Source of the DNA: Clostridia bacterium
GTDB taxonomy: Bacteria > Bacillota > Clostridia > Christensenellales > Borkfalkiaceae
Reading direction: 5' to 3'
Length of the DNA: 41,703 nt
Assembly (NCBI GenBank): GCA_021204825.1
Contig: JAJPYR010000098.1
Coordinates: 1-41,703 of the forward strand
Of this stretch, positions 7,142 through 15,650 are shown piece after piece; positions within the stretch are counted from its first letter, which is position 1; each line of letters opens with the position of its first letter. The translations under genes and the position numbers were made by a program. The notes under the pieces were generated by a model. It saw only the letters and a program-made list of their open reading frames with translations. It was not told the origin of the DNA and made no database searches.

Positions 7142-8356
7142 TCAGCGTACTATGACCAGCTTGTTTTTGGCCCTTGTTATGGCGGTGTACAGCCATTTTG
7201 TGCGGTCTTCCTTGAAGGCCCAGCTTTCGTCGAAGATGACAAGGTTTCCGAACTCGCTGCCCTGGGCTTTGTGGCAGGAGATGCAGTAGCCGTATTCGAA
7301 ACGGTTGAGGGTGAAGGCATCCACGGGCTCGCCCTTCTCGTTGAATTTCTGGAAGTAGTCCCCGCGCTGGAAGTTCGGCCTGCCGGCGGTGAAGATGCCG
7401 GTGTCGAAGGGTATCTCCTCCGGGACTATGTCGTCCAGGAAGTCCGGCTTGAAGTACAGGAAGCCCATGTCCGGTTCCTTTACATAGAAGGGCTTGTAGC
7501 AGGTGCCTATGATGCCGTTCACCAGGTTGAAGCGCATGTCCGGATCTATGAACAGCTCCCAGTTGTTAAGGGTGCATATGAGCTTCTCGCCGTCCTGCGG
7601 AAGGGATGATTCATAGCCCAGGAGCTTGCGGACCTCATCATTCACCTGGCTTCTGGTGCGGTTTATGCCGCATATGATCTGGTCCGCGCCCAGGAGGAAC
7701 TTGCGTCTCCGGTTGCCGTAAAACTCCTGGCGGGGTATGACCTGCACGGTGTTTCCGTACTTGCCGTACGCTATAGGCTCTCCGTCCCTGGCCCTTTTGG
7801 AGAGCATAATGATGGGATTGTCCTGCTCCTGGCGCACAATGGTTGTCAGAGTGATGTCCGGGAGCTGCAGGCAGCTGCCGTATCCTTCCACAGGGGGAAG
7901 CTGGGCAGGATCCCCGCAGACAATGACCTTGACTCCGAAGCGGCAGATGTCCTGCAGGACCTCGTCCGAGACCATGGAGGCCTCGTCCAGGACTATGAGC
8001 TTTATGTCCTCGTCTATGGACTCTCTCCGGACGAAGATGAGCTTGTCCACCTTTAAGGTCTTTCCTGCCACCTGGACCTCTTCCGTGCGTACTATGGACT
8101 GGTATATGAGCTTGTGGAGAGTGGAGGCAGGGGTGCCGGAACGGATAAGGACTGTTGCGGCCTTGCCTGTGGGCGTGACGAAAGCCACGCTCTTGTCCGG
8201 CACCAGTTTCAGGGTCTCTGTAACCGTGTGCCTCACAAGCGTGGTCTTGCCTGTTCCCGCGTATCCTGCCAGGACAAACACCTGGCGCTTGGACTTTTGG
8301 AACCACTTGACTATGAGCTCATCCGCTTTTTTCTGGTCTTCCGTAAGCTCTATCAT
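7142..8356 (-). CDS. RecD/Dda-like ATP-dependent DNA helicase
   Basis: A 404-residue superfamily 1 helicase. Walker A is GYAGTGKT (31-38), Walker B is LDEAS (123-127), motif III is GDPAQLPPVEG (148-158), and the C-terminal motifs SCHKAQGSEF and TAITRAKNKLVIV complete the UvrD_C/RecD-like fold. It is much shorter than RecD or RecD2 and resembles stand-alone Dda-like helicases often found in phages and accessory regions. The ATG at 8356 (MIELTEDQ) is chosen because the helicase fold begins there. A promoter with a predicted start near 8405 would leave longer upstream starts without a leader. Its replication or repair role is inferred from the family. Confidence 0.85.
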   Translation of the reverse strand: MIELTEDQKKADELIVKWFQKSKRQVFVLAGYAGTGKTTLVRHTVTETLKLVPDKSVAFVTPTGKAATVLIRSGTPASTLHKLIYQSIVRTEEVQVAGKTLKVDKLIFVRRESIDEDIKLIVLDEASMVSDEVLQDICRFGVKVIVCGDPAQLPPVEGYGSCLQLPDITLTTIVRQEQDNPIIMLSKRARDGEPIAYGKYGNTVQVIPRQEFYGNRRRKFLLGADQIICGINRTRSQVNDEVRKLLGYESSLPQDGEKLICTLNNWELFIDPDMRFNLVNGIIGTCYKPFYVKEPDMGFLYFKPDFLDDIVPEEIPFDTGIFTAGRPNFQRGDYFQKFNEKGEPVDAFTLNRFEYGYCISCHKAQGSEFGNLVIFDESWAFKEDRTKWLYTAITRAKNKLVIVR

Positions 8357-8411
8357 ATGCCCGCAAATGCTGAAGCCCGCACGTTTTTCGCACGCTGCTT
8401 CCATACAGGAA

Positions 8412-8440
8412 AGTATACGCTTCAAGAGCGGAAATATCAA
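8412..8440 (-). promoter_or_regulatory. Promoter of the RecD-like helicase gene
   Basis: On the minus strand: TTGATA (8440-8435), 17-bp spacer, TATACT (8417-8412). The predicted transcript start is about 48 nt before the ATG at 8356. Confidence 0.6.
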
Positions 8441-8620
8441 CCTGTTTGTGCGTTTTGCGTCAAAATACGCTCTAAGTCTCCTGCAAAACCGCAATTGGAA
8501 GGCCTCCGGCTTGCTTAAGGCCGTGTCTTATGCTGCCTTTGGCCGGGATGCAAAGCTCCGGCGGGATATGCAGCTTTTACACGAAAGCTGTGAAAAATGC
8601 AGCATATGTTTTGAACATTA

Positions 8621-8650
8621 TTGACTTGCCTCTGCCTTTTGCGGTATAAT
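8621..8650 (+). promoter_or_regulatory. Promoter of pgi
   Basis: TTGACT (8621-8626), 18-bp spacer, perfect TATAAT (8645-8650). The 331-bp gap 8357-8687 holds this promoter and the divergent helicase promoter; I see nothing else clear in it. Confidence 0.8.
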
Positions 8651-8687
8651 GCGGGCACAAAATAAATTCGGGACGGATATATGAAGT

Positions 8688-10124
8688 ATGGCATATAAGT
8701 CTAAGGAATGGCGTGATTCAATGCGCGTCCGCGTGGATTACAACTACATGATGGCCTCCTCCATAGGAGAGAAGGGCATTACGGACGAAGAGCTGGAAAA
8801 TGTCTCAGATATCGCTACAGAAGCATATGAGTGGGTTGCTGCAAACAGCGGCAAGGATGAGCTGTACATGGGCTGGACGGAGCTTCCGTACAACCAGGAT
8901 GAGATAGTGGAGGACATACTGGAGACAGCCAAGGCCGTAAGAAAGAAGTTCAAAAACTTCGTGGTGCTTGGCATCGGCGGCAGTGCGCTGGGGCCTTCAA
9001 TGGCATTCGCGGCATTGAAGCACCTGCATTACAATGAGCTTCCCAGAGCCAAGAGAGGCGGCCCCAAGTTCTATGTGGAGGACAATGTGGACCCCGTGCG
9101 CATGGCAGCCCTTCTGGATGTCATAGACCCCAAGGAGACATGCTTCAACGTCATCTCCAAGTCCGGCGCCACAAGTGAGACCATGACCCAGTATCTCATC
9201 ATCTCAGACCTTCTTGAAAAGGCCGGCGTGAACCTCTCTGAGAACATGATCTTCACCACGGATGCATCCCGCGGCAACCTCAACAAGATAGACGCATCCT
9301 TAGGCGGAACCTTCAAGAAGTACATCCTTCCGGACGGAGTAGGCGGAAGGTTCTCAGAGCTCTGCCCGGTAGGCCTTCTCCCCGCAGCAGTGCTGGGGAT
9401 AGACATCAAGGGCATGCTTGCAGGAGCCGCATACATGGACAGCATCTGCTGCGGCATGACAATCCATGACAACCCCGCGCTTGCCCAGGCAGCACTCCTT
9501 TATGTGGCCATGAAGAAGGGCAGGAACATCCACGTCCTTATGCCGTACTCAGACAATTTGAAGCTCCTTTCAGACTGGTACTGCCAGCTGTGGGCAGAGT
9601 CCCTCGGCAAGGCCGAGGACCTCGACGGCGTCACAGTGAACGCAGGCATGACCCCTGTGAAGTCACTGGGCGTCACGGACCAGCACTCACAGGTGCAGCT
9701 GTACATAGAGGGCCCGTATGACAAGGTCATCACCTTCATCTCTGTGGACCAATACGCATGCGAGAGCCCCATCCCCCACGGCTGTGAGGACATCCCGGAC
9801 GTAGGCTTCCTCGGCGGGCACACAATGGAAGAGCTCATCCAGGCCGAGAACAAGGCCACCGCATACGCCCTTTCCAGAAAGGGCCGCATGAACTACACCA
9901 TCTGCGTTCCCGAGATCAATGCCTTCACGCTTGGCGAGCTCCTTTTCATGTTTGAGCTCCAGACCGCATACGCTGGCGCTATGCTCAACATCAACACCTT
10001 CAACCAGCCCGGCGTGGAGAACGGCAAGAAGGCCACATTCGCCCTCCTCGGAAAGAACGGCTACGAGGCCCAGAAAGCTGAGATGGAGGCCGCCCCTGCA
10101 CCCAAGGCCGAGTACATCGCCTGA
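8688..10124 (+). CDS. pgi: Glucose-6-phosphate isomerase
   Basis: A 478-residue phosphoglucose isomerase interconverting glucose 6-phosphate and fructose 6-phosphate in glycolysis. Visible family motifs are GIGGSALGPSM, SKSGATSET, the PGI signature region GVGGRFSEL and the C-terminal NQPGVENGKK. All catalytic regions are intact. The ATG at 8688 is the first start in frame. GGACGG (8671-8676) is 11 nt away, while a 5-codon ORF starting at 8681 sits closer to it and overlaps the pgi start. The gene is monocistronic, followed by a terminator-like stem at 10186. Confidence 0.95.
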   Translation: MAYKSKEWRDSMRVRVDYNYMMASSIGEKGITDEELENVSDIATEAYEWVAANSGKDELYMGWTELPYNQDEIVEDILETAKAVRKKFKNFVVLGIGGSALGPSMAFAALKHLHYNELPRAKRGGPKFYVEDNVDPVRMAALLDVIDPKETCFNVISKSGATSETMTQYLIISDLLEKAGVNLSENMIFTTDASRGNLNKIDASLGGTFKKYILPDGVGGRFSELCPVGLLPAAVLGIDIKGMLAGAAYMDSICCGMTIHDNPALAQAALLYVAMKKGRNIHVLMPYSDNLKLLSDWYCQLWAESLGKAEDLDGVTVNAGMTPVKSLGVTDQHSQVQLYIEGPYDKVITFISVDQYACESPIPHGCEDIPDVGFLGGHTMEELIQAENKATAYALSRKGRMNYTICVPEINAFTLGELLFMFELQTAYAGAMLNINTFNQPGVENGKKATFALLGKNGYEAQKAEMEAAPAPKAEYIA

Positions 10125-10185
10125 CTCCGATCCTTCCCTGCAGGCCTCAAACGCAGGCACATATCATCAATTCTGACACAAAGGA

Positions 10186-10209
10186 CGCAGCTTCCCGCTG
10201 CGCCCTTTT
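10186..10209 (+). terminator. Terminator after pgi
   Basis: Stem CGCAGC / GCTGCG with loop TTCCC, followed by CCC and TTTT. Moderately strong. Confidence 0.55.
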
Positions 10210-10223
10210 GAACAGGCACCCGC

Positions 10224-11228
10224 ATGACACTTCTATCCGCCGGCCTTCCCGCATGGGAGATTGCCGTAATAACAATAGCGGCCGCCCTGGCCTTCATAAT
10301 CCTGCTCCTCATAGCCCTGGCCCTAGTAGTGCACCACATAGCCTTCGGTCACCGGTATGACAGGAATCCGCTGTATGTGTACTTCTCCGCAGAGGACTTC
10401 GGCCTCTCCGCGGAGCCCATTGAAGTGCCCTCCAAAAAGACCGCCTTGCACGGGTACATATACTCATATGGGGAAGACACCCACAGGGACAAGATAATTG
10501 TCTTCTGCCACGGTTTGGGGCCTGGCCACTGTGCATACATGACCGAGATCTCGTATCTGTGCCGCCTCGGCTACATCGTTGCTGCCACAGATTACTGCGG
10601 ATGCGGGGAGTCCCCCGGCAGGAAGGCCCGCGGCTTCTATTCCGGGGTTATAGCCGTGCAGGACACCATCCGGTACATACGCAAGGACCCCCGTTTTGCA
10701 GGCCGCAAGGTTCTTCTGGTTGGTCATAGCTGGGGCGCATACTCTGCCATATGCGCGCAGGGAGACGGAGTAGTCTCCGTCTCTGCGCCGGACTCCCCGT
10801 CCATACTGGCTGTAACCGCAGGTTCATACATTCCTAAGTTTATTGCGTATGCCATGGTGCCTGTGTTTAAGTTCATAGACTTCTGCGCCTTTGGCTCCAA
10901 AGGCACAACGAAGTGCCACAAGGCCGCCTCTGAGACGGACGTCCCCATGCTTTTAATCCATGGAGAGCTGGACAGGGCCGTGCCCCTGAAGGACTCTGCA
11001 TATACAGCCATCCCGGACACAAAAGCCTCCAGGTATCTGGCTCCCGGCAAGTACCACAACCCGTACAACACCATTCCTGCCGAGACAAAGCTCCATGAGC
11101 TGAGCCAGGCGGCCTCCCTGAAGGGCGAGGCAAAGGAGGCCTTCTGCGCATCCTTTGACTTCACTGCGGCCACAGAGGAAGACCCTGCCGTGATGCAGCA
11201 AATCGCAGACTTCCTGGAAAGAATCTGA
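10224..11228 (+). CDS. Membrane-anchored alpha/beta hydrolase
   Basis: A 334-residue alpha/beta-hydrolase-fold protein with one N-terminal transmembrane helix (about residues 11-38), so the catalytic domain is probably held at the membrane. The oxyanion HG lies at 96-97 and the nucleophile is S169 in GHSWG. A later GELDRAVPL provides the likely acid and GKYHNPY the histidine, matching the serine aminopeptidase S33/lysophospholipase-like branch. Its substrate is unknown. The start at 10224 has only a weak ribosome binding site. A terminator-like stem follows at 11258. Confidence 0.8.
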   Translation: MTLLSAGLPAWEIAVITIAAALAFIILLLIALALVVHHIAFGHRYDRNPLYVYFSAEDFGLSAEPIEVPSKKTALHGYIYSYGEDTHRDKIIVFCHGLGPGHCAYMTEISYLCRLGYIVAATDYCGCGESPGRKARGFYSGVIAVQDTIRYIRKDPRFAGRKVLLVGHSWGAYSAICAQGDGVVSVSAPDSPSILAVTAGSYIPKFIAYAMVPVFKFIDFCAFGSKGTTKCHKAASETDVPMLLIHGELDRAVPLKDSAYTAIPDTKASRYLAPGKYHNPYNTIPAETKLHELSQAASLKGEAKEAFCASFDFTAATEEDPAVMQQIADFLERI

Positions 11229-11257
11229 CGCCATACACAACACCATACGAACGCAAG

Positions 11258-11281
11258 ACCGGACCTGAGCGCCCGGTTTTT
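11258..11281 (+). terminator. Terminator after the alpha/beta hydrolase gene
   Basis: Short stem ACCGG / CCGGT with a 10-nt loop and a run of five T. Weak stem, good T-run. Confidence 0.5.
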
Positions 11282-11363
11282 GTTTTTATGCATTATGCAG
11301 TATACAAAACAAGTAGTAAATCCGTAAATAACGTATATATTTTAATATTTTTATAAAATCCTA

Positions 11364-11392
11364 TTGACAGCCCTCTTGTGTAGTTGTATATT
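11364..11392 (+). promoter_or_regulatory. Promoter of the AAA/DUF4143 gene pair
   Basis: Perfect TTGACA (11364-11369), 17-bp spacer, TATATT (11387-11392), with an A/T-rich stretch just upstream that could act as an UP element. It is one of the strongest promoters in the window. Confidence 0.8.
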
Positions 11393-11484
11393 ATATTCCT
11401 TTCCGTTCCAACCGCACAAAGCTGCAGAAACAGGCCGCAGGAAGGCCGTTTGGACGCCGTATACGGCGCTTGGAAGAGTACAGA

Positions 11485-12615
11485 ATGGGAGTATATATCA
11501 ACCCGGGCAACAGGCTTTTCAGGATGAGCGCCAACACCGATACCTATGGTGATAAAAGCATGCTGCTGGCTTTTACAAACAGCAGGATAGACACGGACCG
11601 CAGGTTCATCTGTGTCTCAAAGCCGCGCAAGTTCGGAAAGTCAGCGGATGCAGCCATGATGGCTGCATATTACAGCTGCGGGTGTGCTTCCAGGGAGCTT
11701 TTCACCGGTCTCAAAATAGCCGGGGATCCAAGCTATAAAGAGCATCTCAACAAGTACAATGCCGTGTTCCTCAACATGCAGGATTTTTTCATGTCGGGCA
11801 CAACTGTTTCAAATGCCATAAAGAAGCTGAACACGCATTTGTGCATTGAGTTGAAACAGGAATATCCAGATGTCCATTTCGTGGATGACAATAATTTCAT
11901 TTTAATGATGTGTTATGTGTGTCAAGCAACAGGGAAGCCATTTGTCTTTGTTGTGGATGAGTGGGACTGCGTCATCAGGGATTCCGGCAGGTCTGAGGAT
12001 CAAAAGATGATATATCTCAGTATGGTGAGACGGCTGTTCACGGACAGTGAATTCATTTCATTGGTTTATATGACAGGCGTGCTTCCCATTAAAAAGTACA
12101 AGGAGAGTGACTGTTCACTGGACATGTTTGATGAGATTTCCATAGTGAACCCATACCCTTTGGAGCAGTTCATGGGGTTCACGGAAGAAGAGGTAAAGGC
12201 TCTTTGCGAAAGGTTCGGCAAGTCATATGATGACATCCGGATGTGGTTTGAAGGCTATTCTGTGAACGGTCATACTGCATACAACCCAATGTCTGTTGCT
12301 GTGGCAATGAAAAAGAGCTGCCTGGAACCCGTATGGGCCGGCTCCGGTGCAATGTATGCACTTGCGGATTATATCGGTTCAACGGCAGAGGGTTTGCAGA
12401 AAGCCGTTATAAATCTGCTTAGAGGGATTCCAAGGCACGTGGACACTGCAAAGTTCAACAGTGACCTCGAAAAACTAACATCCGCAGACCAGGTGCTTGC
12501 CGCGCTTGTTTATCTCGGATATCTCACATATGACAATGGGGAAGTCCGCATACCAAACTATGAGATGTATCAGTGTTTTGTAGAATGCATTATGTTCATT
12601 ATTGGCGAAAGCTAA
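11485..12615 (+). CDS. AAA-ATPase-like protein lacking the usual C-terminal nuclease domain
   Basis: A 376-residue protein of the AAA-ATPase_like family (the group usually joined to a PD-(D/E)XK nuclease). The N-terminus has the typical YINPGNRLFRMS and Walker A-like KPRKFGKS; FVVDEWD is the likely Walker B. Family members usually continue for 100 or more residues into a nuclease domain after the GYLTYDNGEVRIPN region. Here the protein ends about 20 residues later. The ATG at 11485 is chosen over a TTG at 11470 because GGAAGAG sits 6 nt upstream. It is followed at 22 nt by a DUF4143 gene, probably on the same transcript. Function unknown. Confidence 0.75.
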   Translation: MGVYINPGNRLFRMSANTDTYGDKSMLLAFTNSRIDTDRRFICVSKPRKFGKSADAAMMAAYYSCGCASRELFTGLKIAGDPSYKEHLNKYNAVFLNMQDFFMSGTTVSNAIKKLNTHLCIELKQEYPDVHFVDDNNFILMMCYVCQATGKPFVFVVDEWDCVIRDSGRSEDQKMIYLSMVRRLFTDSEFISLVYMTGVLPIKKYKESDCSLDMFDEISIVNPYPLEQFMGFTEEEVKALCERFGKSYDDIRMWFEGYSVNGHTAYNPMSVAVAMKKSCLEPVWAGSGAMYALADYIGSTAEGLQKAVINLLRGIPRHVDTAKFNSDLEKLTSADQVLAALVYLGYLTYDNGEVRIPNYEMYQCFVECIMFIIGES

Positions 12616-12637
12616 TGAGAGCAAAGAGAGCTGTAAT

Positions 12638-14062
12638 ATGATGTACAGAAAGTTCATGAAGGTGCTGGAAAAGTGGCGCGAAGACGAAAACCACAAGGCA
12701 ATGCTGGTAAACGGGGCAAGGCAGGTCGGCAAGACTACTGTCATCCGTGAGTTCGGCAGAAAGTATTATGGCAGGAACTTCGTTGAGATCAACTTCCTTA
12801 AGCACCCGGAGGCAAAGAAGTTCTTCTGTCTGGACAGGAGTGCTGAGACGTTCATAAAGGAGATTACTTCATATACCGGCAGGTCGCTTCCCCCGCACAG
12901 AACGCTCATCTTCTTTGATGAGGTCCAGGAGTGCCCGGATGAGAGGACAGCCATCAAGTTTCTCGCAGAAGACGGCAGATATGATTACATAGAGGCAGGA
13001 ACATGCTCCGGTGTTATGTATGACAAAGTGGATTCATATCCGGCCGGATATGAACATGAGGAAACCTTGTATCCCATGGACTTTGAGGAGTTCCTGCTTG
13101 CCTGGGGAGTGCCTCAGGTATGCATAGACAGCCTCAGGGACAGTTATGACAACCTCACACCCGTGGACGACTTTACCCATCACGGGATGCTTGAGGACTT
13201 TGCCCAGTACATGTGTGTGGGCGGCATGCCTGCTGTGGTTAAGACATTTCTGGATACAAATGGGGATATGGCTGCGGTTAAAAGGAAACAGCGGAAGATC
13301 CTGGACATTATGCGTGAAGATGTACGCAGATATGCAGATCCGGAGGACGTGGAAGGCATTCTGAAGGCAATGTATGCCATTCCTGCAGACCTCAATGCTC
13401 CGTGCAAACTGCGTGAGAGGCCGTATTTCACCATGCCGTATGCCTGGCTTGAAGACTCGGGTTACGCCATCCCCTGTTTTGCCATGAAAAGGGACAGGGA
13501 CCGTCTGTCCTGCAGCCAGCGGTGGGATACTTTCAAACTGTATATGGCAGATGCCGGACTGCTTGTTGCCTTGTACCCGGACAAGCTGCTGCAGTTCAAC
13601 ATTATGAACGGAGACTTAGGTGCAAACGAAGGCGGCATTCTGGAAAATCTCATGGCACTGAATCTCAAGGGCAACGGATTTGACAGCTTTCGTGGCTTGG
13701 AGTGCTGCAGCATGAAGGATCTCAGTGAGGTGAGCTTTATCCTGCAGCAGCCGGATGGCCTTGTCCCCGTAATGGTGATTCCGGGAGAGAATTACACGGA
13801 GCACAAGGCTCTCAGCAGGATTATGAACACAAAGGCATACGGCCTTAAGCAGGCCATAGTTTTCTGCAGCGGCAACATAAGCCGTGACAGGAGGGATGAA
13901 CGCATCATATACCTGCCATTTTACATGGTTATGTTCCTCAAGGCCAAGAGCATAATGGAGTTCATCCATCCGGATGATGTGGCCTGGAACCTGGGCAAAT
14001 ACCTGGAGGAGCGCCGTTGGGTAGACAAGCCTTCAAAGGAGCAGAATTACCTGGGGCAGTAA
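12638..14062 (+). CDS. DUF4143 ATPase with degenerate nuclease motif
   Basis: A 474-residue AAA/DUF4143 protein with intact Walker A GARQVGKT (26-33) and Walker B LIFFDE (90-95). It aligns over its length with the paralogue at 23427-24806. The C-terminal PD-(D/E)XK residues are lost: where the paralogue has D378, E391 and K393 (GELDF...PIEVKSG), this protein has S366, M379 and I381 (SEVSF...PVMVIPG) in an ungapped alignment. The GS-type sensor is also changed (AGTCSG for SGSLLG). ATP binding is therefore plausible but nuclease-type chemistry is not. The start at 12638 is preferred over TTG 12602, which overlaps the upstream gene. No terminator is obvious downstream. Confidence 0.8.
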   Translation: MMYRKFMKVLEKWREDENHKAMLVNGARQVGKTTVIREFGRKYYGRNFVEINFLKHPEAKKFFCLDRSAETFIKEITSYTGRSLPPHRTLIFFDEVQECPDERTAIKFLAEDGRYDYIEAGTCSGVMYDKVDSYPAGYEHEETLYPMDFEEFLLAWGVPQVCIDSLRDSYDNLTPVDDFTHHGMLEDFAQYMCVGGMPAVVKTFLDTNGDMAAVKRKQRKILDIMREDVRRYADPEDVEGILKAMYAIPADLNAPCKLRERPYFTMPYAWLEDSGYAIPCFAMKRDRDRLSCSQRWDTFKLYMADAGLLVALYPDKLLQFNIMNGDLGANEGGILENLMALNLKGNGFDSFRGLECCSMKDLSEVSFILQQPDGLVPVMVIPGENYTEHKALSRIMNTKAYGLKQAIVFCSGNISRDRRDERIIYLPFYMVMFLKAKSIMEFIHPDDVAWNLGKYLEERRWVDKPSKEQNYLGQ

Positions 14063-14092
14063 TCCGGGGCGCAAAAAAGATGCCGCAGGGTA

Positions 14093-14123
14093 TTGACCTC
14101 AACCCGGCTTCAGGTTGTACAAT
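14093..14123 (+). promoter_or_regulatory. Promoter of the aldo/keto reductase gene
   Basis: TTGACC (14093-14098), 19-bp spacer, TACAAT (14118-14123). The spacing is long but both boxes are good. Confidence 0.5.
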
Positions 14124-14153
14124 ATGTACAGCGCACTGGCAGGAGGGCATAAG

Positions 14154-15269
14154 ATGGCAGACTGGTTCGGCAAAGAGACACCCAAGCTCGGTTTCGGGCT
14201 AATGAGGCTCCCCAGGAAGGGAGTCATAGATGTGGAGCAAACAAAGAAGATGGTGGACCTGTTCATGGATGCGGGGTTCACGTACTTTGACACCGCCCAC
14301 GTGTATCCCGGTTCGGAGAAGGCCATAGCCAAGGCCCTTGTATCCAGGTACCCCAGGGAAAACTATACGCTTGCCACAAAGCTCTGCGCGTGGCAGTTTG
14401 CCCCGACGGAGAAGGAAGCCAAACAGCAGTTTTACACCAGCCTGGAGCGCACAGGCGCGGAGTACTTCGATTACTATCTCTTGCATGCCCTTATGGCCAA
14501 CAACTATACCAGCTATGACAAATACAATATATGGGACTTCGTGCAGGAGCAGAAGGCCAAGGGGCTGATACGGCACGCCGGATTCTCATACCATGCAGAC
14601 CCGGACCTTCTGAATGATATTCTCACAAAGCATCCGGAAGTGGAGTTCGTCCAGCTGCAGATAAACTATGCGGACTGGGAGGACAGGAAGGTGGCCTCGC
14701 ACGCCAATTATGACGTAGTCCGCGCCCATGGCAAGTCTGTGGTAATCATGGAGCCGGTGAAGGGCGGCAAACTTGCCAATCCTCCAAAAGAGATAAAGAA
14801 GATGTTCCAGGAAGCCCATCCGGACATGTCCCCGGCATCATGGGCCATACGTTTCGCGGCCTCCCTGGACGGGGTCATAACGGTTCTTTCCGGCATGTCC
14901 AATGTGGCCCAAATGCGGGACAATCTCTCATACATGAAGGATTTCACACCGCTGGATGACGAAGAGCAGAAGATAATCCAGGAGGCGCAGCGCATCCTTG
15001 GCAAGACAAGCACCATACCCTGCACGGGGTGCCATTACTGCACTGCGGGATGCCCGCAGCAGATACCTATCCCGGAAATCTTCGCGGCCCGCAACAAGGA
15101 CCTCGGCAACGGGCAGGAAGATCAGGCAAAGGCCGCATATGAAGAGGCAACAAGGAAAGGCGGCAAGGCATCCTCGTGCATAGGCTGCCTGCAGTGCGAG
15201 AACGCCTGCCCCCAGCAGTTGCCTGTTACGGAGTACCTCAAACAATGCGCGGATGCGTATGAAAAGTAA
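14154..15269 (+). CDS. Aldo/keto reductase with C-terminal 4Fe-4S ferredoxin motifs
   Basis: A 371-residue NAD(P)H-dependent aldo/keto reductase. The catalytic tetrad is visible as D46, Y51 (DTAHVYPGSE), K76 and H111. The C-terminal region carries two cysteine clusters, CTGCHYCTAGCP and CIGCLQCENACP, of the 4Fe-4S ferredoxin type, as is common in the oxygen-sensitive branch in Clostridia. The physiological substrate is unknown. AGGAGG lies 7 nt before the ATG at 14154. It has its own promoter and a strong terminator. Confidence 0.9.
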   Translation: MADWFGKETPKLGFGLMRLPRKGVIDVEQTKKMVDLFMDAGFTYFDTAHVYPGSEKAIAKALVSRYPRENYTLATKLCAWQFAPTEKEAKQQFYTSLERTGAEYFDYYLLHALMANNYTSYDKYNIWDFVQEQKAKGLIRHAGFSYHADPDLLNDILTKHPEVEFVQLQINYADWEDRKVASHANYDVVRAHGKSVVIMEPVKGGKLANPPKEIKKMFQEAHPDMSPASWAIRFAASLDGVITVLSGMSNVAQMRDNLSYMKDFTPLDDEEQKIIQEAQRILGKTSTIPCTGCHYCTAGCPQQIPIPEIFAARNKDLGNGQEDQAKAAYEEATRKGGKASSCIGCLQCENACPQQLPVTEYLKQCADAYEK

Positions 15270-15296
15270 CCTCGCAGGATCCTTGCGGAAAGGAAA

Positions 15297-15323
15297 GGCC
15301 TGGAGCATGTCCGGGCCGTTTTT
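15297..15323 (+). terminator. Terminator after the aldo/keto reductase gene
   Basis: 8-bp stem GGCCTGGA / TCCGGGCC (one G-T pair), loop GCATG, then G and TTTTT. Confidence 0.85.
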
Positions 15324-15364
15324 ATTCACTTATACAGGCGGAATTCTGCAGTCGGAATCTGGTT

Positions 15365-15445
15365 CTGACAAAAAGTCAAGGTAAAAAGCACCCCGTTTTG
15401 ACAAAAAGTCCGAGTAAAAACAGCCCTGTTTTGACAAGAATTCCA
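15365..15445 (+). repeat. Direct-repeat array D, 33-bp period
   Basis: Units have their GACA at 15367, 15400 and 15433, exactly 33 bp apart. The core is TTTTGACAAAAAGTC followed by GGTAAAAA/GAGTAAAAA; the third unit is degenerate. The array lies just after the aldo/keto reductase terminator. The rest of the gap 15270-15650 holds only that terminator and the promoter at 15543. Confidence 0.75.
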
Positions 15446-15542
15446 ACAAATTACTTGTGCAGACTGCACAAAGATACGGCATATCTTCCGGATTAGCTGC
15501 CGTGCGGGATATGGCGGAAATGTGCTTACGTGAGGGAAATGT

Positions 15543-15571
15543 TTGACGCGCTTCCCTTGTGAGAGTATAGT
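15543..15571 (+). promoter_or_regulatory. Promoter of the SNF2-SWIM gene pair
   Basis: TTGACG (15543-15548), 17-bp spacer, TATAGT (15566-15571). Confidence 0.75.
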
Positions 15572-15650
15572 ATAGACAAGAAATGTGACCCGTATAGCGG
15601 GGCATACGGTATGAGATTAAGTCGCAAAAGCTGCGGCAGGGATACGGAGT

